The notes beneath the pieces were generated by a model. The model was not told where the DNA came from, did not search any database, and saw nothing but the letters and a program-made list of their open reading frames with translations. From Achromobacter sp. ASV32 (GTDB lineage: Bacteria > Pseudomonadota > Gammaproteobacteria > Burkholderiales > Burkholderiaceae_B): DNA of 64,000 nucleotides. The position numbers and the translations under genes were made by a program. The stretch is taken from the NCBI RefSeq assembly GCF_016428805.1, contig NZ_JAELTJ010000008.1, positions 1 to 64,000 of the forward strand. The letters run 5' to 3'. Positions 37,571 through 46,411 of the stretch are shown here, piece after piece; the first letter of the stretch is position 1, and each line of letters starts with the position of its first letter.

Positions 37571-38860
37571 TCACACCACCATGTCGACCAGCAGATAGCC
37601 GTCGAGCAACACGATGCCGATGGTGGCGATGATGGCGGCCCAGGCCCAGGCGCCGCGCAACGCGTATCGGCCCATCAGGGTCTTGCGGCAGGCCAGCAGC
37701 ACGAGCGGACCCAGTGCGAAGGGCAGGGCCAGGCTCAGGATGACCTGGCTCAGCACCAGCAGTTCGTCCGGGTCCTGGCCGCCCGTGAAGATCAGCAGGC
37801 CCACGGCCGCCGCGCCTGCGATCAGCCGCGTGGCCAGCGCGCGCCGGCGGTCGGACCAATTGCTGCGCACCTGGAAGCCTTGCGACAGAATGCGGCCAGC
37901 CAGCACGCCGGTAATGGTGGAGCTTTGCCCGGCGGCGTACAGCGCCACCGCGAACACGATGGCCGCGCCGATGCCCAGCGTATGGCCGATCACGGCATGG
38001 GCGTCGTCCAGGCTGGAGACGATCATGCCCGAGCCGGACAGCGAGGCCGCGGCGACGATCATGATGGCCGAATTGATCAGCATGGCCACGCCCAGCGACA
38101 CGACGGTGTCATTGCGCGCGACCCGCATGGCCATGTCGCGTGCGTCAAGCGGCAGTACCCGGGCGCGCTGCGCCAGCGAGCCGGAATGCAGGTACAGGTT
38201 GTGGGGCATCAGGGTTGCGCCCAGGATGCCCAGCGCAATCAGGAAGCCCTGCGGGTTGCGCAGCGCCTGGCCCGTCTGGGTGATGCCGTGGGCCACCTCG
38301 GTCCATGCGGGGTTGGCCTTGAACAGCAGGAACACGAACGAGGCTGCCACCACCGACAGCAGCACGGCGATCACGCGTTCGTGGCGATCGGCGTTGCCGC
38401 GGGTCAGGGCCAGCACGGCGAACGTGCCCACGCCGGTGACGGCCACGCCGCCGATCAGCGGCAGGTTGAACAAGAGGCGCAGCGCGATGGCGCCGCCGAT
38501 CAGCTCGGCCAGGGCGGTGGCCAGGATGGCGGCTTCGCCGGCCAGCCAGGCGGCCTTGGACATGCGCGGGGAAAGATGCCGGGCGGTGAGGGTGGCCAGG
38601 TCTTGGCCGGTGGCCAGTGCCAGGCGCGACACCAGTACCTGGAAACCCAGCGCCAGGACGGCCGATGCAATCACGACCAGCAGCAGGCCGTAGCCGAAGC
38701 CGCTGCCCCCGGCGATGTCGGTGGCCCAGTTGCCCGGGTCGATGTAGCCCACGGCGACCAGGATGCCCGATCCGACCACCCGGCGCAGGTTGGCCGTCAC
38801 CCGGGCGTCTTGTGCGTACGCCGCCTTGCCGCCAGAGATCGCATAGATGAATCGGGTCAT
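37571..38860 (-). CDS. mntH: Nramp-family Mn2+/Fe2+ transporter MntH
   Basis: Proton-coupled divalent-metal importer of 429 aa, with about 11 TM helices. The TM1 motif GYIDPGNWATD (metal-binding Asp/Asn) and the TM6 motif GATLMPHNLYLHS (metal-binding Met) identify Nramp/MntH. AGGAAAAAAC precedes ATG 38860. A perfect 15-bp Fur-type palindrome (38870-38884) ends 10 bases upstream of the start, suggesting iron-responsive control. Neighbouring osmC is upstream in the same direction, but with ~120 bases and this box in between. Confidence 0.95.
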   Translation of the reverse strand: MTRFIYAISGGKAAYAQDARVTANLRRVVGSGILVAVGYIDPGNWATDIAGGSGFGYGLLLVVIASAVLALGFQVLVSRLALATGQDLATLTARHLSPRMSKAAWLAGEAAILATALAELIGGAIALRLLFNLPLIGGVAVTGVGTFAVLALTRGNADRHERVIAVLLSVVAASFVFLLFKANPAWTEVAHGITQTGQALRNPQGFLIALGILGATLMPHNLYLHSGSLAQRARVLPLDARDMAMRVARNDTVVSLGVAMLINSAIMIVAAASLSGSGMIVSSLDDAHAVIGHTLGIGAAIVFAVALYAAGQSSTITGVLAGRILSQGFQVRSNWSDRRRALATRLIAGAAAVGLLIFTGGQDPDELLVLSQVILSLALPFALGPLVLLACRKTLMGRYALRGAWAWAAIIATIGIVLLDGYLLVDMVV

Positions 38861-38869
38861 GTTTTTTCC

Positions 38870-38884
38870 TGAGAATGGTTCTCA
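38870..38884. promoter_or_regulatory. Fur-type box upstream of mntH
   Basis: TGAGAATGGTTCTCA is a perfect inverted repeat (TGAGAA - 3 bases - TTCTCA) embedded in CTGAGAATGGTTCTCATTTT. It closely matches the betaproteobacterial Fur consensus core TGAGAATNATTCTCA. It lies 10 bases before the mntH start codon, a repressor position. Confidence 0.75.
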
Positions 38885-38979
38885 TTTTCCATAACTCGGG
38901 CATGACCGTCAAATTGATTTTCAACAAGCCCCGGATAGGGCGGGCCAATGGCGCCACCCGCGGGGCCTGCCGCGGCCGG

Positions 38980-39405
38980 TCAGGATTTGAGCTTGGCGTC
39001 CATGGTGATCTTGGCGTTCAGCACCTTGGAAACGGGGCAGCCCTTTTCCGCCTTGCGGGCGGCCTCCTCGAAAGCCTGGGCCGTGGCGCCGGGGATCACG
39101 CCCTCCACGGTCAGGTGCACCGCGGTGATGGCAAAGCCGCCATCGGCCTTGTCCAGCGTGACTTCGGCCTTGGTGTCCAGGCTTTGCGGCACCAGGCCGG
39201 ATTCGCCGAGGATATTGGACAGCGCCATGGTGAAACATCCGGCGTGGGCGGCGCCCAGCAGTTCTTCGGGGTTGGTGCCGGGGGTGTCGCCGAAGCGGGT
39301 GTTGAAGCCGTAGGGTTGGCTCTTGAGCGCGCCGCTCTGGGTGGAAATCGTACCCTTGCCCGTCTTCAGATCGCCCGACCAGGCGGCGGTTGCGGTTTTC
39401 TTCAT
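38980..39405 (-). CDS. osmC: OsmC-type peroxiredoxin
   Basis: Cytoplasmic thiol peroxidase of 141 aa for organic hydroperoxides. Both reactive cysteines are present (HAGCFTMALSNIL near residue 56; KGCPVSKVL near residue 122). The family start KKTATAAWSGDLKTGKGTI and the FGDTPGTNPEELLGAAHAGC block fit OsmC rather than Ohr. ATG 39405 has AAAGGAG 8 bases upstream; the upstream in-frame extension to 39501 is Arg/Pro-rich and not homologous. Confidence 0.95.
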   Translation of the reverse strand: MKKTATAAWSGDLKTGKGTISTQSGALKSQPYGFNTRFGDTPGTNPEELLGAAHAGCFTMALSNILGESGLVPQSLDTKAEVTLDKADGGFAITAVHLTVEGVIPGATAQAFEEAARKAEKGCPVSKVLNAKITMDAKLKS

Positions 39406-39654
39406 GCGTGACTCCTTTAAGGAAGAACGCGCCCGTTGCGGACGCGTCCGTTGGGGAGGCGCGGGCCGCCTGGCGGCGGCGCGCGGTGCCGGAAGGGGCA
39501 TGAACCATGATACGGCGCGGATGGCGTACGGGCATGCAAACCGGCCCCGTGCAACGGCAAGCCGATGTAACGGTTGCGGCCGCTACGCCTTGCCAGCGCC
39601 GCATGGCGCCGTCACACTTCGCCCTGACTCAACCCGAACAGGCATTGGATACAG

Positions 39655-40599
39655 ATGGTAGTGATCGACACCGAACAAACCCGCCGCGCGTTGTCGTTCG
39701 ACGCGGCGATCCCGGCGTTGCGCGAGGCGTTTCGCCAGGGGGCCCATGTGCCGCCGCGTCACGTGCACGCCATCGAATCGGGCGGCGCGCACGGCACCAC
39801 GCTGATCATGCCGGCCTGGAACGAGCAGGGTTATTTCGGCGTCAAGGTCATCAATATCTTTCCCGAGAATACGCGTCAGTCCTTGCCAGGGCTGCACGCC
39901 ACTTACAACCTGTACAGCGCCCGCACCGGCGTGCCGTTGGCGCAGGTCGATGGCGACCAGGTCACGGTGTTCCGCACCGCCGGCGCCGCGGCGCTGGGCG
40001 CGTCGTACCTTGCACGCCCCGACGCCCGCGTGCTGACCATCGTGGGCTCGGGCCGCATCGCCGGCCTGGTGGCGCAGGCCATGCGCACCGTGCGGCCCAT
40101 CGACAAGGTGCGGGTCTGGAACCTGCGTCCGGCAGGTGCGGACGCGCTGGCGGCCGCGTTGCGCGAACAGGGCTTTGACGCCGCCAGCACGACCGATCTG
40201 GAGCAGGCCGTGCGCCAGGCCGATATCGTCAGCTGCGCGACCTTGTCGACCGAACCGCTGGTGCGCGGCGCCTGGCTGCGCCCGGGTACCCACCTGGACC
40301 TGATCGGCAGCTTCAAGCCCGACATGATCGAAACCGACACCGCCTGCTTTGATGGCACCACGGTCTACGTCGACACCGACGAGGCCCCCACCAAGGCGGG
40401 CGACCTGTTGGCGGCGTTCGATGCCGGCGTGCTGGCGCGCGACGGCATCCGCGGCACGCTGACCGATCTGGTGCAGGGCCGCGCGCCGGGCCGCACCAGC
40501 GCCCGCGAAGTGACCGTGTTCAAGGCGGTGGGCAGCGCACTGGAAGACCTGACGCTGGCCGCGCTGGTCTACGAGGCCCGCGCCGGTCAGGCAAAATAG
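39655..40599 (+). CDS. Ornithine cyclodeaminase / mu-crystallin family protein
   Basis: NAD(P)-binding enzyme of 314 aa. The substrate half (GVKVINIFPENTRQSLPGLHATY) and Rossmann motif VLTIVGSGRIAGLVAQAM define the OCD/mu-crystallin family. Members are ornithine cyclodeaminases, ketimine (Delta1-pyrroline-2-carboxylate) reductases, or alanine/lysine-type dehydrogenases; the sequence does not settle which. It lies 36 bases before an amino-acid binding protein, so a role in catabolism of an imported amino or cyclic imino acid is likely. The start ATG 39655 lacks a strong ribosome-binding site. Confidence 0.88.
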   Translation: MVVIDTEQTRRALSFDAAIPALREAFRQGAHVPPRHVHAIESGGAHGTTLIMPAWNEQGYFGVKVINIFPENTRQSLPGLHATYNLYSARTGVPLAQVDGDQVTVFRTAGAAALGASYLARPDARVLTIVGSGRIAGLVAQAMRTVRPIDKVRVWNLRPAGADALAAALREQGFDAASTTDLEQAVRQADIVSCATLSTEPLVRGAWLRPGTHLDLIGSFKPDMIETDTACFDGTTVYVDTDEAPTKAGDLLAAFDAGVLARDGIRGTLTDLVQGRAPGRTSAREVTVFKAVGSALEDLTLAALVYEARAGQAK

Positions 40600-40635
40600 C
40601 GCCATCCGCCTTTCTCATTTCCGCGAGTTGCCTTT

Positions 40636-41790
40636 ATGTCCCGCTCATTCTTCCGTTATGCCGCCGCCGTGGCGCTGCTCATTCCGGCGCTGTCCGCGCA
40701 TGCCGATATCGTGATCGGCGTAGACGTGTCCACCACCGGCCCGGCCGCTTCGATCGGCATCCAGACCAATAACGCGATCCGTCTGTGGCCCGCCACGCTG
40801 GGCGGCCAACCGGCGCGCTATGTGGTGCTGGACGATGGCACCGACGTCAGCCGGGCGGTCAAGAACCTGCGCAAGCTCACTTCCGAAGACAAGGTCGACG
40901 CCATCGTCGGCCCCAACACCACCGCCGCGGCGTTGGCCGCTCTGGACGTGCTGGCCGAAACCCGCACGCCGATGATCGCGCTGGCCGCGTCCAGCGTCAT
41001 CGTCGAGCCGATGTCCGATCCCAAGCGCGCCTGGGCCTTCAAGATGCCGCAGAACGATTCGCTGATGGCGACCGCGCTGGTCGACGACATGAAAAAGAAA
41101 GGCCTGAAAAACGTGGCCTTCATCGGCTTCGCGGATTCCTACGGCGACAGCTGGTGGAAAGAGTTTTCGGCCGCAGCCGGCAACGACCTGAAGATCGTGG
41201 CGCAAGAGCGCTTTCAGCGCACCGACGCATCGGTGGTGGGGCAGGTGCTGAAGGTCATCGCCGCCAAGCCGGATGCCGTACTGATCGCTGGCGCGGGCAC
41301 GCCCTCGGCCCTGCCGCAAAAGACGCTGCTTGAGCGCGGCTATACCGGCACCATCTATCAAACCCATGGCATCGGCACCCTGGAATTCCTGCAGGTGGGC
41401 GGCAAGGACGTCGAAGGCACGCGGTTCCCGACCGGCCCCGGCGTGGTGGCGCGCGAGCTGCCGGATTCCAATCCGGTCAAGAAAGTGGCGGTGGCGTTCG
41501 CCGACAAGTACGAGGGTCAGTACGGGGCCAACACGCTGACCCAGTTCGCCGGGGACGCCTACGGTGCCTGGATGCTGCTGGATTCGGCCGTCGCGCGCGC
41601 CCTCAAGACCGGCGCCAAGCCCGGCACGCCGGAATTCCGCGCCGCCCTGCGCGACGCCCTGGAAAACACCCGCGACCTGGTCGTGCCCAACGGCGTGCTC
41701 AACATCTCCAAGGACAACCACCAGGGCTTTGACGAGCGCGCCCGTGTCATGGGCATCGTGCGCGACGGCAAATTCTCGTACGCGCAATAG
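40636..41790 (+). CDS. Orphan HAAT-type ABC substrate-binding protein
   Basis: Periplasmic binding protein of 384 aa. Signal peptide 1-23 (SALSAHA-D), then IVIGVDVSTTGPAASIGIQT and VDAIVGPNTTAAALA, typical of the LivJ-like family. No permease or ATPase genes accompany it, so it must share a transporter encoded elsewhere (for example the liv system above) or act with the upstream OCD-family enzyme in sensing or uptake of a specific amino acid. It ends in a strong terminator. Confidence 0.9.
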   Translation: MSRSFFRYAAAVALLIPALSAHADIVIGVDVSTTGPAASIGIQTNNAIRLWPATLGGQPARYVVLDDGTDVSRAVKNLRKLTSEDKVDAIVGPNTTAAALAALDVLAETRTPMIALAASSVIVEPMSDPKRAWAFKMPQNDSLMATALVDDMKKKGLKNVAFIGFADSYGDSWWKEFSAAAGNDLKIVAQERFQRTDASVVGQVLKVIAAKPDAVLIAGAGTPSALPQKTLLERGYTGTIYQTHGIGTLEFLQVGGKDVEGTRFPTGPGVVARELPDSNPVKKVAVAFADKYEGQYGANTLTQFAGDAYGAWMLLDSAVARALKTGAKPGTPEFRAALRDALENTRDLVVPNGVLNISKDNHQGFDERARVMGIVRDGKFSYAQ

Positions 41791-41868
41791 GTAGCCGCAC
41801 TGAAAATGGGGACGACATAGTCGTCTACCCTTCGTAACGTGTTCTAACCCGTCATAGGGCAGGGCAGG

Positions 41869-41898
41869 AAAAAAGCAGACTGAAGTCTGCTTTTTTTC
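41869..41898 (+). terminator. Terminator after the orphan binding protein
   Basis: A 13-bp perfect stem (AAAAAAGCAGACT / AGTCTGCTTTTTT) with a 2-base turn, ending in a run of seven T. Confidence 0.9.
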
Positions 41899-41904
41899 GT
41901 TCAT

Positions 41905-41940
41905 ATCATTAGAAGTGAAATGATTTAATGTCGTATCATT
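41905..41940. promoter_or_regulatory. ATCATT/AATGAT repeat cluster upstream of ehuB
   Basis: Three alternating half-sites, ATCATT (41905-41910), AATGAT (41919-41924) and ATCATT (41935-41940), form two overlapping inverted repeats in the 90-base leader of the ehu operon. Possible operator; the regulator is not in the window. Confidence 0.45.
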
Positions 41941-41987
41941 TTTAGCGAAGCCATGTACCTAGAAATAAATCCGGGAGAAAAAGCACC

Positions 41988-42908
41988 ATGAACTTGCCCC
42001 TGCGACGCACCCGCCGCGCCCTGTTGGCCCTGAGCCTGGGGGCGTTGGCCGCCTGCTCTGACTCGGCCGCCGACAAGGCCGCCGACAAGGCCGCCGGCCA
42101 GGCGCCGGCCGCCGCCAGCACGTTGGAAGCCGCCAAGGCCGCGGGCACGATCCGCATCGGCTATGCCAACGAGGCGCCGCTCGCCTTCATGGACCGCAAA
42201 GAGGCCAAGGTCACCGGCGAGTCCGTCGAGATCGCCCGCGTGGTGCTCAAGCGCATGGGCATCAACGAGGTGCAGGGCGTGCTGACCGAGTTCGGCTCGC
42301 TGATTCCGGGGCTGCAGGCCAAGCGCTTCGATATCATCGCGGCGGGCATGTACGTCACCCCCGAACGCTGCGGCCAGGTGGCGTTTTCCAATCCCACCTA
42401 CGGCGTGGGCCAGGCGTTCCTGGTCAAGCAAGGCAATCCCAAGAATCTGCACAGCTACGAAGACGTGGTGAAGAACCCCGACGTCAAGCTGGGCGTAGTG
42501 GTGGGCGCCATCGAAGCCGAGTACGCCTCCAAGGTCAAGATACCCGCCGGCCAGATGGTGGTGTTCCCCGACGCGGTCAGCGCCTTGTCGGGGGTGCAGG
42601 CCGGCCGGGCCGATGCCTATGCGGCCACCGACCTGACCGTCAACGACCTGATGGGCAAGACCGATGGCGGCAGCGGCCTGGAAAAGGCCGAGCCTTTCTC
42701 TGACCCGCAGATCGACGGCAAGGACGTGCGCGGCTATGGTGCCTACGCTTTCCGTCCCGAGGACAAGGCGTTTGCCGACGCCTTCAACGCCGAGCTGGCC
42801 AAGTTCATCGGCACCGACGAGCACAAGAAGCTGGTGGCGCCTTTCGGCTTCACGCCCCAGGAACTGCCCAACGGAGTCACGACGGCCCAGCTCTGCGCCG
42901 GGCAATAG
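41988..42908 (+). CDS. ehuB: EhuB-like amino-acid/ectoine ABC transporter binding protein
   Basis: Solute-binding lipoprotein of 306 aa with lipobox LAAC (Cys23) and a short Ala/Lys linker. The core TIRIGYANEAPLAFMD...VTGESVEIARVVLKRMGINEVQGV, LTEFGSLIPGLQAKRFDIIAAG and TPERCGQVAFS strongly resembles EhuB, the ectoine/hydroxyectoine binding protein. Start ATG 41988 (GGGAGAAAAAGCACC upstream). It is followed by two permeases and an ATPase. Because no ectoine-catabolic genes are nearby, the substrate could also be another polar amino acid. Confidence 0.85.
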   Translation: MNLPLRRTRRALLALSLGALAACSDSAADKAADKAAGQAPAAASTLEAAKAAGTIRIGYANEAPLAFMDRKEAKVTGESVEIARVVLKRMGINEVQGVLTEFGSLIPGLQAKRFDIIAAGMYVTPERCGQVAFSNPTYGVGQAFLVKQGNPKNLHSYEDVVKNPDVKLGVVVGAIEAEYASKVKIPAGQMVVFPDAVSALSGVQAGRADAYAATDLTVNDLMGKTDGGSGLEKAEPFSDPQIDGKDVRGYGAYAFRPEDKAFADAFNAELAKFIGTDEHKKLVAPFGFTPQELPNGVTTAQLCAGQ

Positions 42909-42917
42909 GGGGCGCCG

Positions 42918-43571
42918 ATGCAGCTCATATCCGAACATATCGGGACGCTGATACCGCCGCTGCTGGAAGGGCTGGCGGTCACGTTGCAGATCATGGCGGG
43001 CGCCGTGGTGCTGGCCGTGCCGCTGGCGCTGGCCACGGGCATCGGACGCCTGTCGACGCTGCGGCCGGTGCGTTGGCTGGCGGCCGTCTATGTCGAGGTG
43101 TTCCGCGGCACCTCGGCGCTGGTGCAGCTGTTCTGGTTCTATTTCGTGCTGCCGCTGTTCGGCGTGCAATTGCCGGCCATGTTGGTGGGCATCGTGGTGC
43201 TGGCGCTGAACGCCGGCGCTTATGGTGCGGAAGTGGTGCGCGGCGCGATCCGTGCGGTGCCGCCGGGCCAGCGCGAGGCCGGCGTGGCGTTGAACCTGAC
43301 CCGAGGCCAGATCATGCGCCGTATCGTGGTGCCGCAGGCCATTCCGGCCATGCTGCCCCCCACCGGCAACCTGCTGATCGAACTGCTCAAGAACACGGCA
43401 CTGGTGTCATTGATCACCATTACCGATCTCACCTTCCGCGGCCAGCTGCTGCGCAGCGAAACCCTGCGCACCACCGAGATCTTCGGCCTCATGCTGCTGT
43501 TGTATTTCGCGGTGGCGCTCTTGATCACCGCTGGCGTGCGCCTGCTTGAACGGAGGGTCCGCGTCCGATGA
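42918..43571 (+). CDS. ehuC: EhuC-like amino-acid/ectoine ABC permease
   Basis: Permease of 217 aa in the polar amino-acid family, with five or so TM helices. YVEVFRGTSALVQLFWFYF and the EAA loop GAIRAVPPGQREAGVALNLT are present. It starts 9 bases after ehuB and overlaps ehuD by 4 bases. Confidence 0.87.
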   Translation: MQLISEHIGTLIPPLLEGLAVTLQIMAGAVVLAVPLALATGIGRLSTLRPVRWLAAVYVEVFRGTSALVQLFWFYFVLPLFGVQLPAMLVGIVVLALNAGAYGAEVVRGAIRAVPPGQREAGVALNLTRGQIMRRIVVPQAIPAMLPPTGNLLIELLKNTALVSLITITDLTFRGQLLRSETLRTTEIFGLMLLLYFAVALLITAGVRLLERRVRVR

Positions 43572-44239
43572 AACCGGTATTCGATTGGTCCTTCGCGCTG
43601 GAAATCCTGCCCACGCTGGGCTCGGCGCTGATCATCACCATCCAGGCCACCGTGCTGGGCATGCTGGTGGCCGTGACGCTGGGTCTGGCGCTGGCGCTGC
43701 TGCGGCGTTCGCGGTTGGCGCTGGTGTCGCTGCCCACGGCCTTCGTGATCGAGTTCGTGCGCAGCACGCCGCTGCTGGTGCAGATGTACTTCCTGTTCTA
43801 CGTGCTGCCACTGACCGGGGTGCAGATGTCGCCGCTGGCGACCGGCATCGTGGCTCTGGGGGTGCACTATGCCACCTATTGCGCCGAGGTCTATCGCGCC
43901 GGCATCGAGGCCGTGCCGCGCGGCCAGCTTGAAGCGGCGCGGGCCCTGAACATGTCGCCGTGGCGCACCGCCGTGGGCGTGGTGCTGCCGCAGGCGATCC
44001 CGCCGGTGGTGCCGGCGCTGGGCAACTATCTGGTCGCCATGTTCAAGGACACGCCGCTGCTATCGGCGATCACGGTGGTCGAGCTGCTGCAGCAAAGCAA
44101 GATGATCGGGTCCACCACCTTCCGCTACACCGAACCCCTGACCCTGGTCGGCGCGCTGTTCCTGGTGCTGAGCCTGATCGCGGCATGGGGTGTGCGTGGC
44201 CTGGAGGCCCGCCTGCAACGATATGGAGGAAAGCGATGA
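43568..44239 (+). CDS. ehuD: EhuD-like amino-acid/ectoine ABC permease
   Basis: Second permease, 223 aa. IEFVRSTPLLVQMYFLFYVL and the EAA loop AGIEAVPRGQLEAARALNMS are typical of HisM/GlnP-type permeases; it should heterodimerise with EhuC. Its TGA overlaps the ehuA start. Confidence 0.87.
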   Translation: MKPVFDWSFALEILPTLGSALIITIQATVLGMLVAVTLGLALALLRRSRLALVSLPTAFVIEFVRSTPLLVQMYFLFYVLPLTGVQMSPLATGIVALGVHYATYCAEVYRAGIEAVPRGQLEAARALNMSPWRTAVGVVLPQAIPPVVPALGNYLVAMFKDTPLLSAITVVELLQQSKMIGSTTFRYTEPLTLVGALFLVLSLIAAWGVRGLEARLQRYGGKR

Positions 44240-45006
44240 GCGCCAGCGTCACCATCAAGAACCTGCACAAGCGCTATGGAGAACTGGAGGTGCTGCGGGG
44301 GATCAACCTGGAGATCCCGGCCGGTCAGACCGTGGCGGTCATCGGGCCTTCCGGGTCGGGCAAGTCCACCCTGCTGCGCGTCCTGATGACCCTGGACCGG
44401 CCCACCAGCGGCGATATCGAGATCGACGGCCAGTCCATGTGGACGGACGAGCAGGGCCGCCCGGCCGGCCCCAATTCCGAGCACCTGCGCCGCGTACGCG
44501 GCAAGATCGGCATGGTGTTCCAGCACTTCAATCTGTTCCCGCACATGACGGCGCTGGGCAACACCATGGAGGCGCCGCTGCACGTGTTGGGCATGCCGCG
44601 CGACCAGGCCCGCGAACGCGCGGTCGAATACCTGGACATGGTGGGCCTGGGCGACAAGCTGGATGTCTATCCGGCGCAGTTGTCGGGCGGGCAGAAGCAG
44701 CGGGTCGGTATTGCGCGCGCGCTGGCCATGTGTCCGGAGATCATGCTGTTCGATGAGGTGACCTCGGCGCTGGACCCCGAACTGGTGGGCGGCATCCTGC
44801 AGATCCTGCGTGATCTGGCGGTGCGCCGCAGCATGACGATGATCATCGTTACCCACCAGATGAAGTTCGCCGAGCGCAGTTCCGATCGCACCCTGTTCTT
44901 TGACCAGGGCAATATCGTCGAGGACGCCGAGTCGCAGGCGCTGTTCAGTGCACCCAAGCAGGCGCGCACCCGGCAGTTTCTGGACAGCGTTATCGAGGGG
45001 CAGTAG
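44236..45006 (+). CDS. ehuA: EhuA-like amino-acid/ectoine ABC ATPase
   Basis: ATPase of 256 aa with Walker A GPSGSGKST, Q-loop GMVFQHFNLFPHMT, signature LSGGQKQRVGIARAL, Walker B IMLFDEVTSALDPE and H-loop IIVTHQMKFA. GGAGGA precedes ATG 44236, which overlaps the ehuD stop. The insert TDEQGRPAGPNSEHLRRVR after the Walker A region is also seen in EhuA relatives. Confidence 0.9.
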   Translation: MSASVTIKNLHKRYGELEVLRGINLEIPAGQTVAVIGPSGSGKSTLLRVLMTLDRPTSGDIEIDGQSMWTDEQGRPAGPNSEHLRRVRGKIGMVFQHFNLFPHMTALGNTMEAPLHVLGMPRDQARERAVEYLDMVGLGDKLDVYPAQLSGGQKQRVGIARALAMCPEIMLFDEVTSALDPELVGGILQILRDLAVRRSMTMIIVTHQMKFAERSSDRTLFFDQGNIVEDAESQALFSAPKQARTRQFLDSVIEGQ

Positions 45007-45179
45007 GGCAGGCCGGATAGGGCAGGGAACGGGCAGCGCGTCACAGGGCCAAAGCGCGGAATCGCTCGGTGCCAGCCTGCCCGCGACATTTAACCCTGCT
45101 GGGGCCGTTGGGATTGGCCGGGCGGCGCAGGCCTCGGCGCTATGCTGTGCGCCTGCGTCTATCGCTCGGAGCCCCTCGC

Positions 45180-46292
45180 ATGAGTCACCTCTTCAGTCCC
45201 ACGTCAGTCGGCAACGTCGAACTGGCCAATCGTATCGTCATCGCGCCCATGTGCGAATACTCGGCCGACGAAGGCCGTGCCACGGATTGGCACATGATCC
45301 ACCTGGGGCACTTGGCCCTGTCGGGGGCGGCGCTGCTGTTCACCGAAGCCACGGCGGTCGAAGCGGACGGCCGTATTTCCCCGGGTGACCTGGGGCTGTG
45401 GTCGGACGAGACCGAAGCCGCGCTGGGACGGGTGGTGCAGGCGGTGCGGCGCTATTCGCCTATCAAGTTGGGCATCCAGCTGGGCCACGCGGGCCGCAAG
45501 GCCTCCAGCCATGCTCCCTGGGAGGGCGGCCAACTGGTCCCGCTCGACCAAGGCGGCTGGCAAGGCTGGGCGCCGTCGGCGATTCCCCACAACGCTTCCG
45601 AGCCGGCGCCCCGCGCGCTGGACGCGGCCGGCCTGGCGCGGGTGCGCGACGCCTTCGTGGACAGCGCCCGCCGCGCGATCCGCCTGGGCTTTGACGCCAT
45701 CGAATTGCATGCCGCGCATGGCTACCTGCTGCACCAGTTCCTCTCGCCCCTATCGAACCGGCGCGATGACGGCTACGGCGGTTCCCTGGAAAACCGCATG
45801 CGCTTCCCGCTGGAAGTGTTCCGCGCGGTGCGCGCGGTGACGCCGGCGTCGGTGGCACTTGGGGTGCGCGTGTCGGCGACCGACTGGGTCGACGGCGGGT
45901 GGGATCCTGCGCAGACCGAAGCCTTCGCGCTGCAGCTCAAGGAACTGGGCTGTGAGTTCATCGACGTCTCCAGCGGCGGGGTGTCCTCGCAGCAGAAGAT
46001 TCCGGTGGGGCCCAACTACCAGGTGCCGTTCGCCGATGCCCTCAAGCGCGCGGTGGGCCTGCCCACCATTACGGTCGGGCTGATCACCGAAGCGCAGCAG
46101 GCCGAGGACATCCTGGCCCATGGCCAGGCCGACATGGTGGCCCTTGCCCGTGGCATGCTGTATGACCCGCGCTGGCCCTGGCATGCGGCTGCGCAGCTGG
46201 GCGGCCAGGTCAGCGCGCCGCGTCAGTACTGGCGATCGCAGCCGCGCGAGCAGAAAGAACTGTTCGGCGAAACGCGCTTCGGCCAGCGCTAG
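45180..46292 (+). CDS. NADH:flavin oxidoreductase / Old Yellow Enzyme (NamA/XenA/YqjM class)
   Basis: FMN-dependent ene-reductase of 370 aa. Cys25 and Tyr27 in APMCEYS, the GHAGRKAS block, the His pair in ELHAAHGYLLHQFLSP and NRRDDGYGGSLENRMRF place it in the 'thermophilic-like' XenA/YqjM class. It reduces activated alkenes such as enones and, in relatives, nitro compounds; the physiological substrate is unknown. The start ATG 45180 gives the usual N-terminus SHLFSPTSVGNVELANRIV; the frame extends upstream to 45069 without homology. It is monocistronic, 173 bases after ehuA. Confidence 0.93.
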   Translation: MSHLFSPTSVGNVELANRIVIAPMCEYSADEGRATDWHMIHLGHLALSGAALLFTEATAVEADGRISPGDLGLWSDETEAALGRVVQAVRRYSPIKLGIQLGHAGRKASSHAPWEGGQLVPLDQGGWQGWAPSAIPHNASEPAPRALDAAGLARVRDAFVDSARRAIRLGFDAIELHAAHGYLLHQFLSPLSNRRDDGYGGSLENRMRFPLEVFRAVRAVTPASVALGVRVSATDWVDGGWDPAQTEAFALQLKELGCEFIDVSSGGVSSQQKIPVGPNYQVPFADALKRAVGLPTITVGLITEAQQAEDILAHGQADMVALARGMLYDPRWPWHAAAQLGGQVSAPRQYWRSQPREQKELFGETRFGQR

Positions 46293-46354
46293 CCGTCGCA
46301 TTGGGCCCGGGTGACGTACGCGGGTCCGCCACCCGCCCAGACCGATTCGCCATG

Positions 46355-46383
46355 AAAAACGCCGCTTTCAAAGCGGCGTTTTT
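46355..46383. terminator. Bidirectional terminator between OYE and dUTPase genes
   Basis: A 13-bp perfect stem (AAAAACGCCGCTT / AAGCGGCGTTTTT, loop TCA) with A/T ends on both strands, between convergent genes. Confidence 0.9.
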
Positions 46384-46411
46384 CTTGTGGCCTGGCGGAC
46401 AAGCGCGAGCG

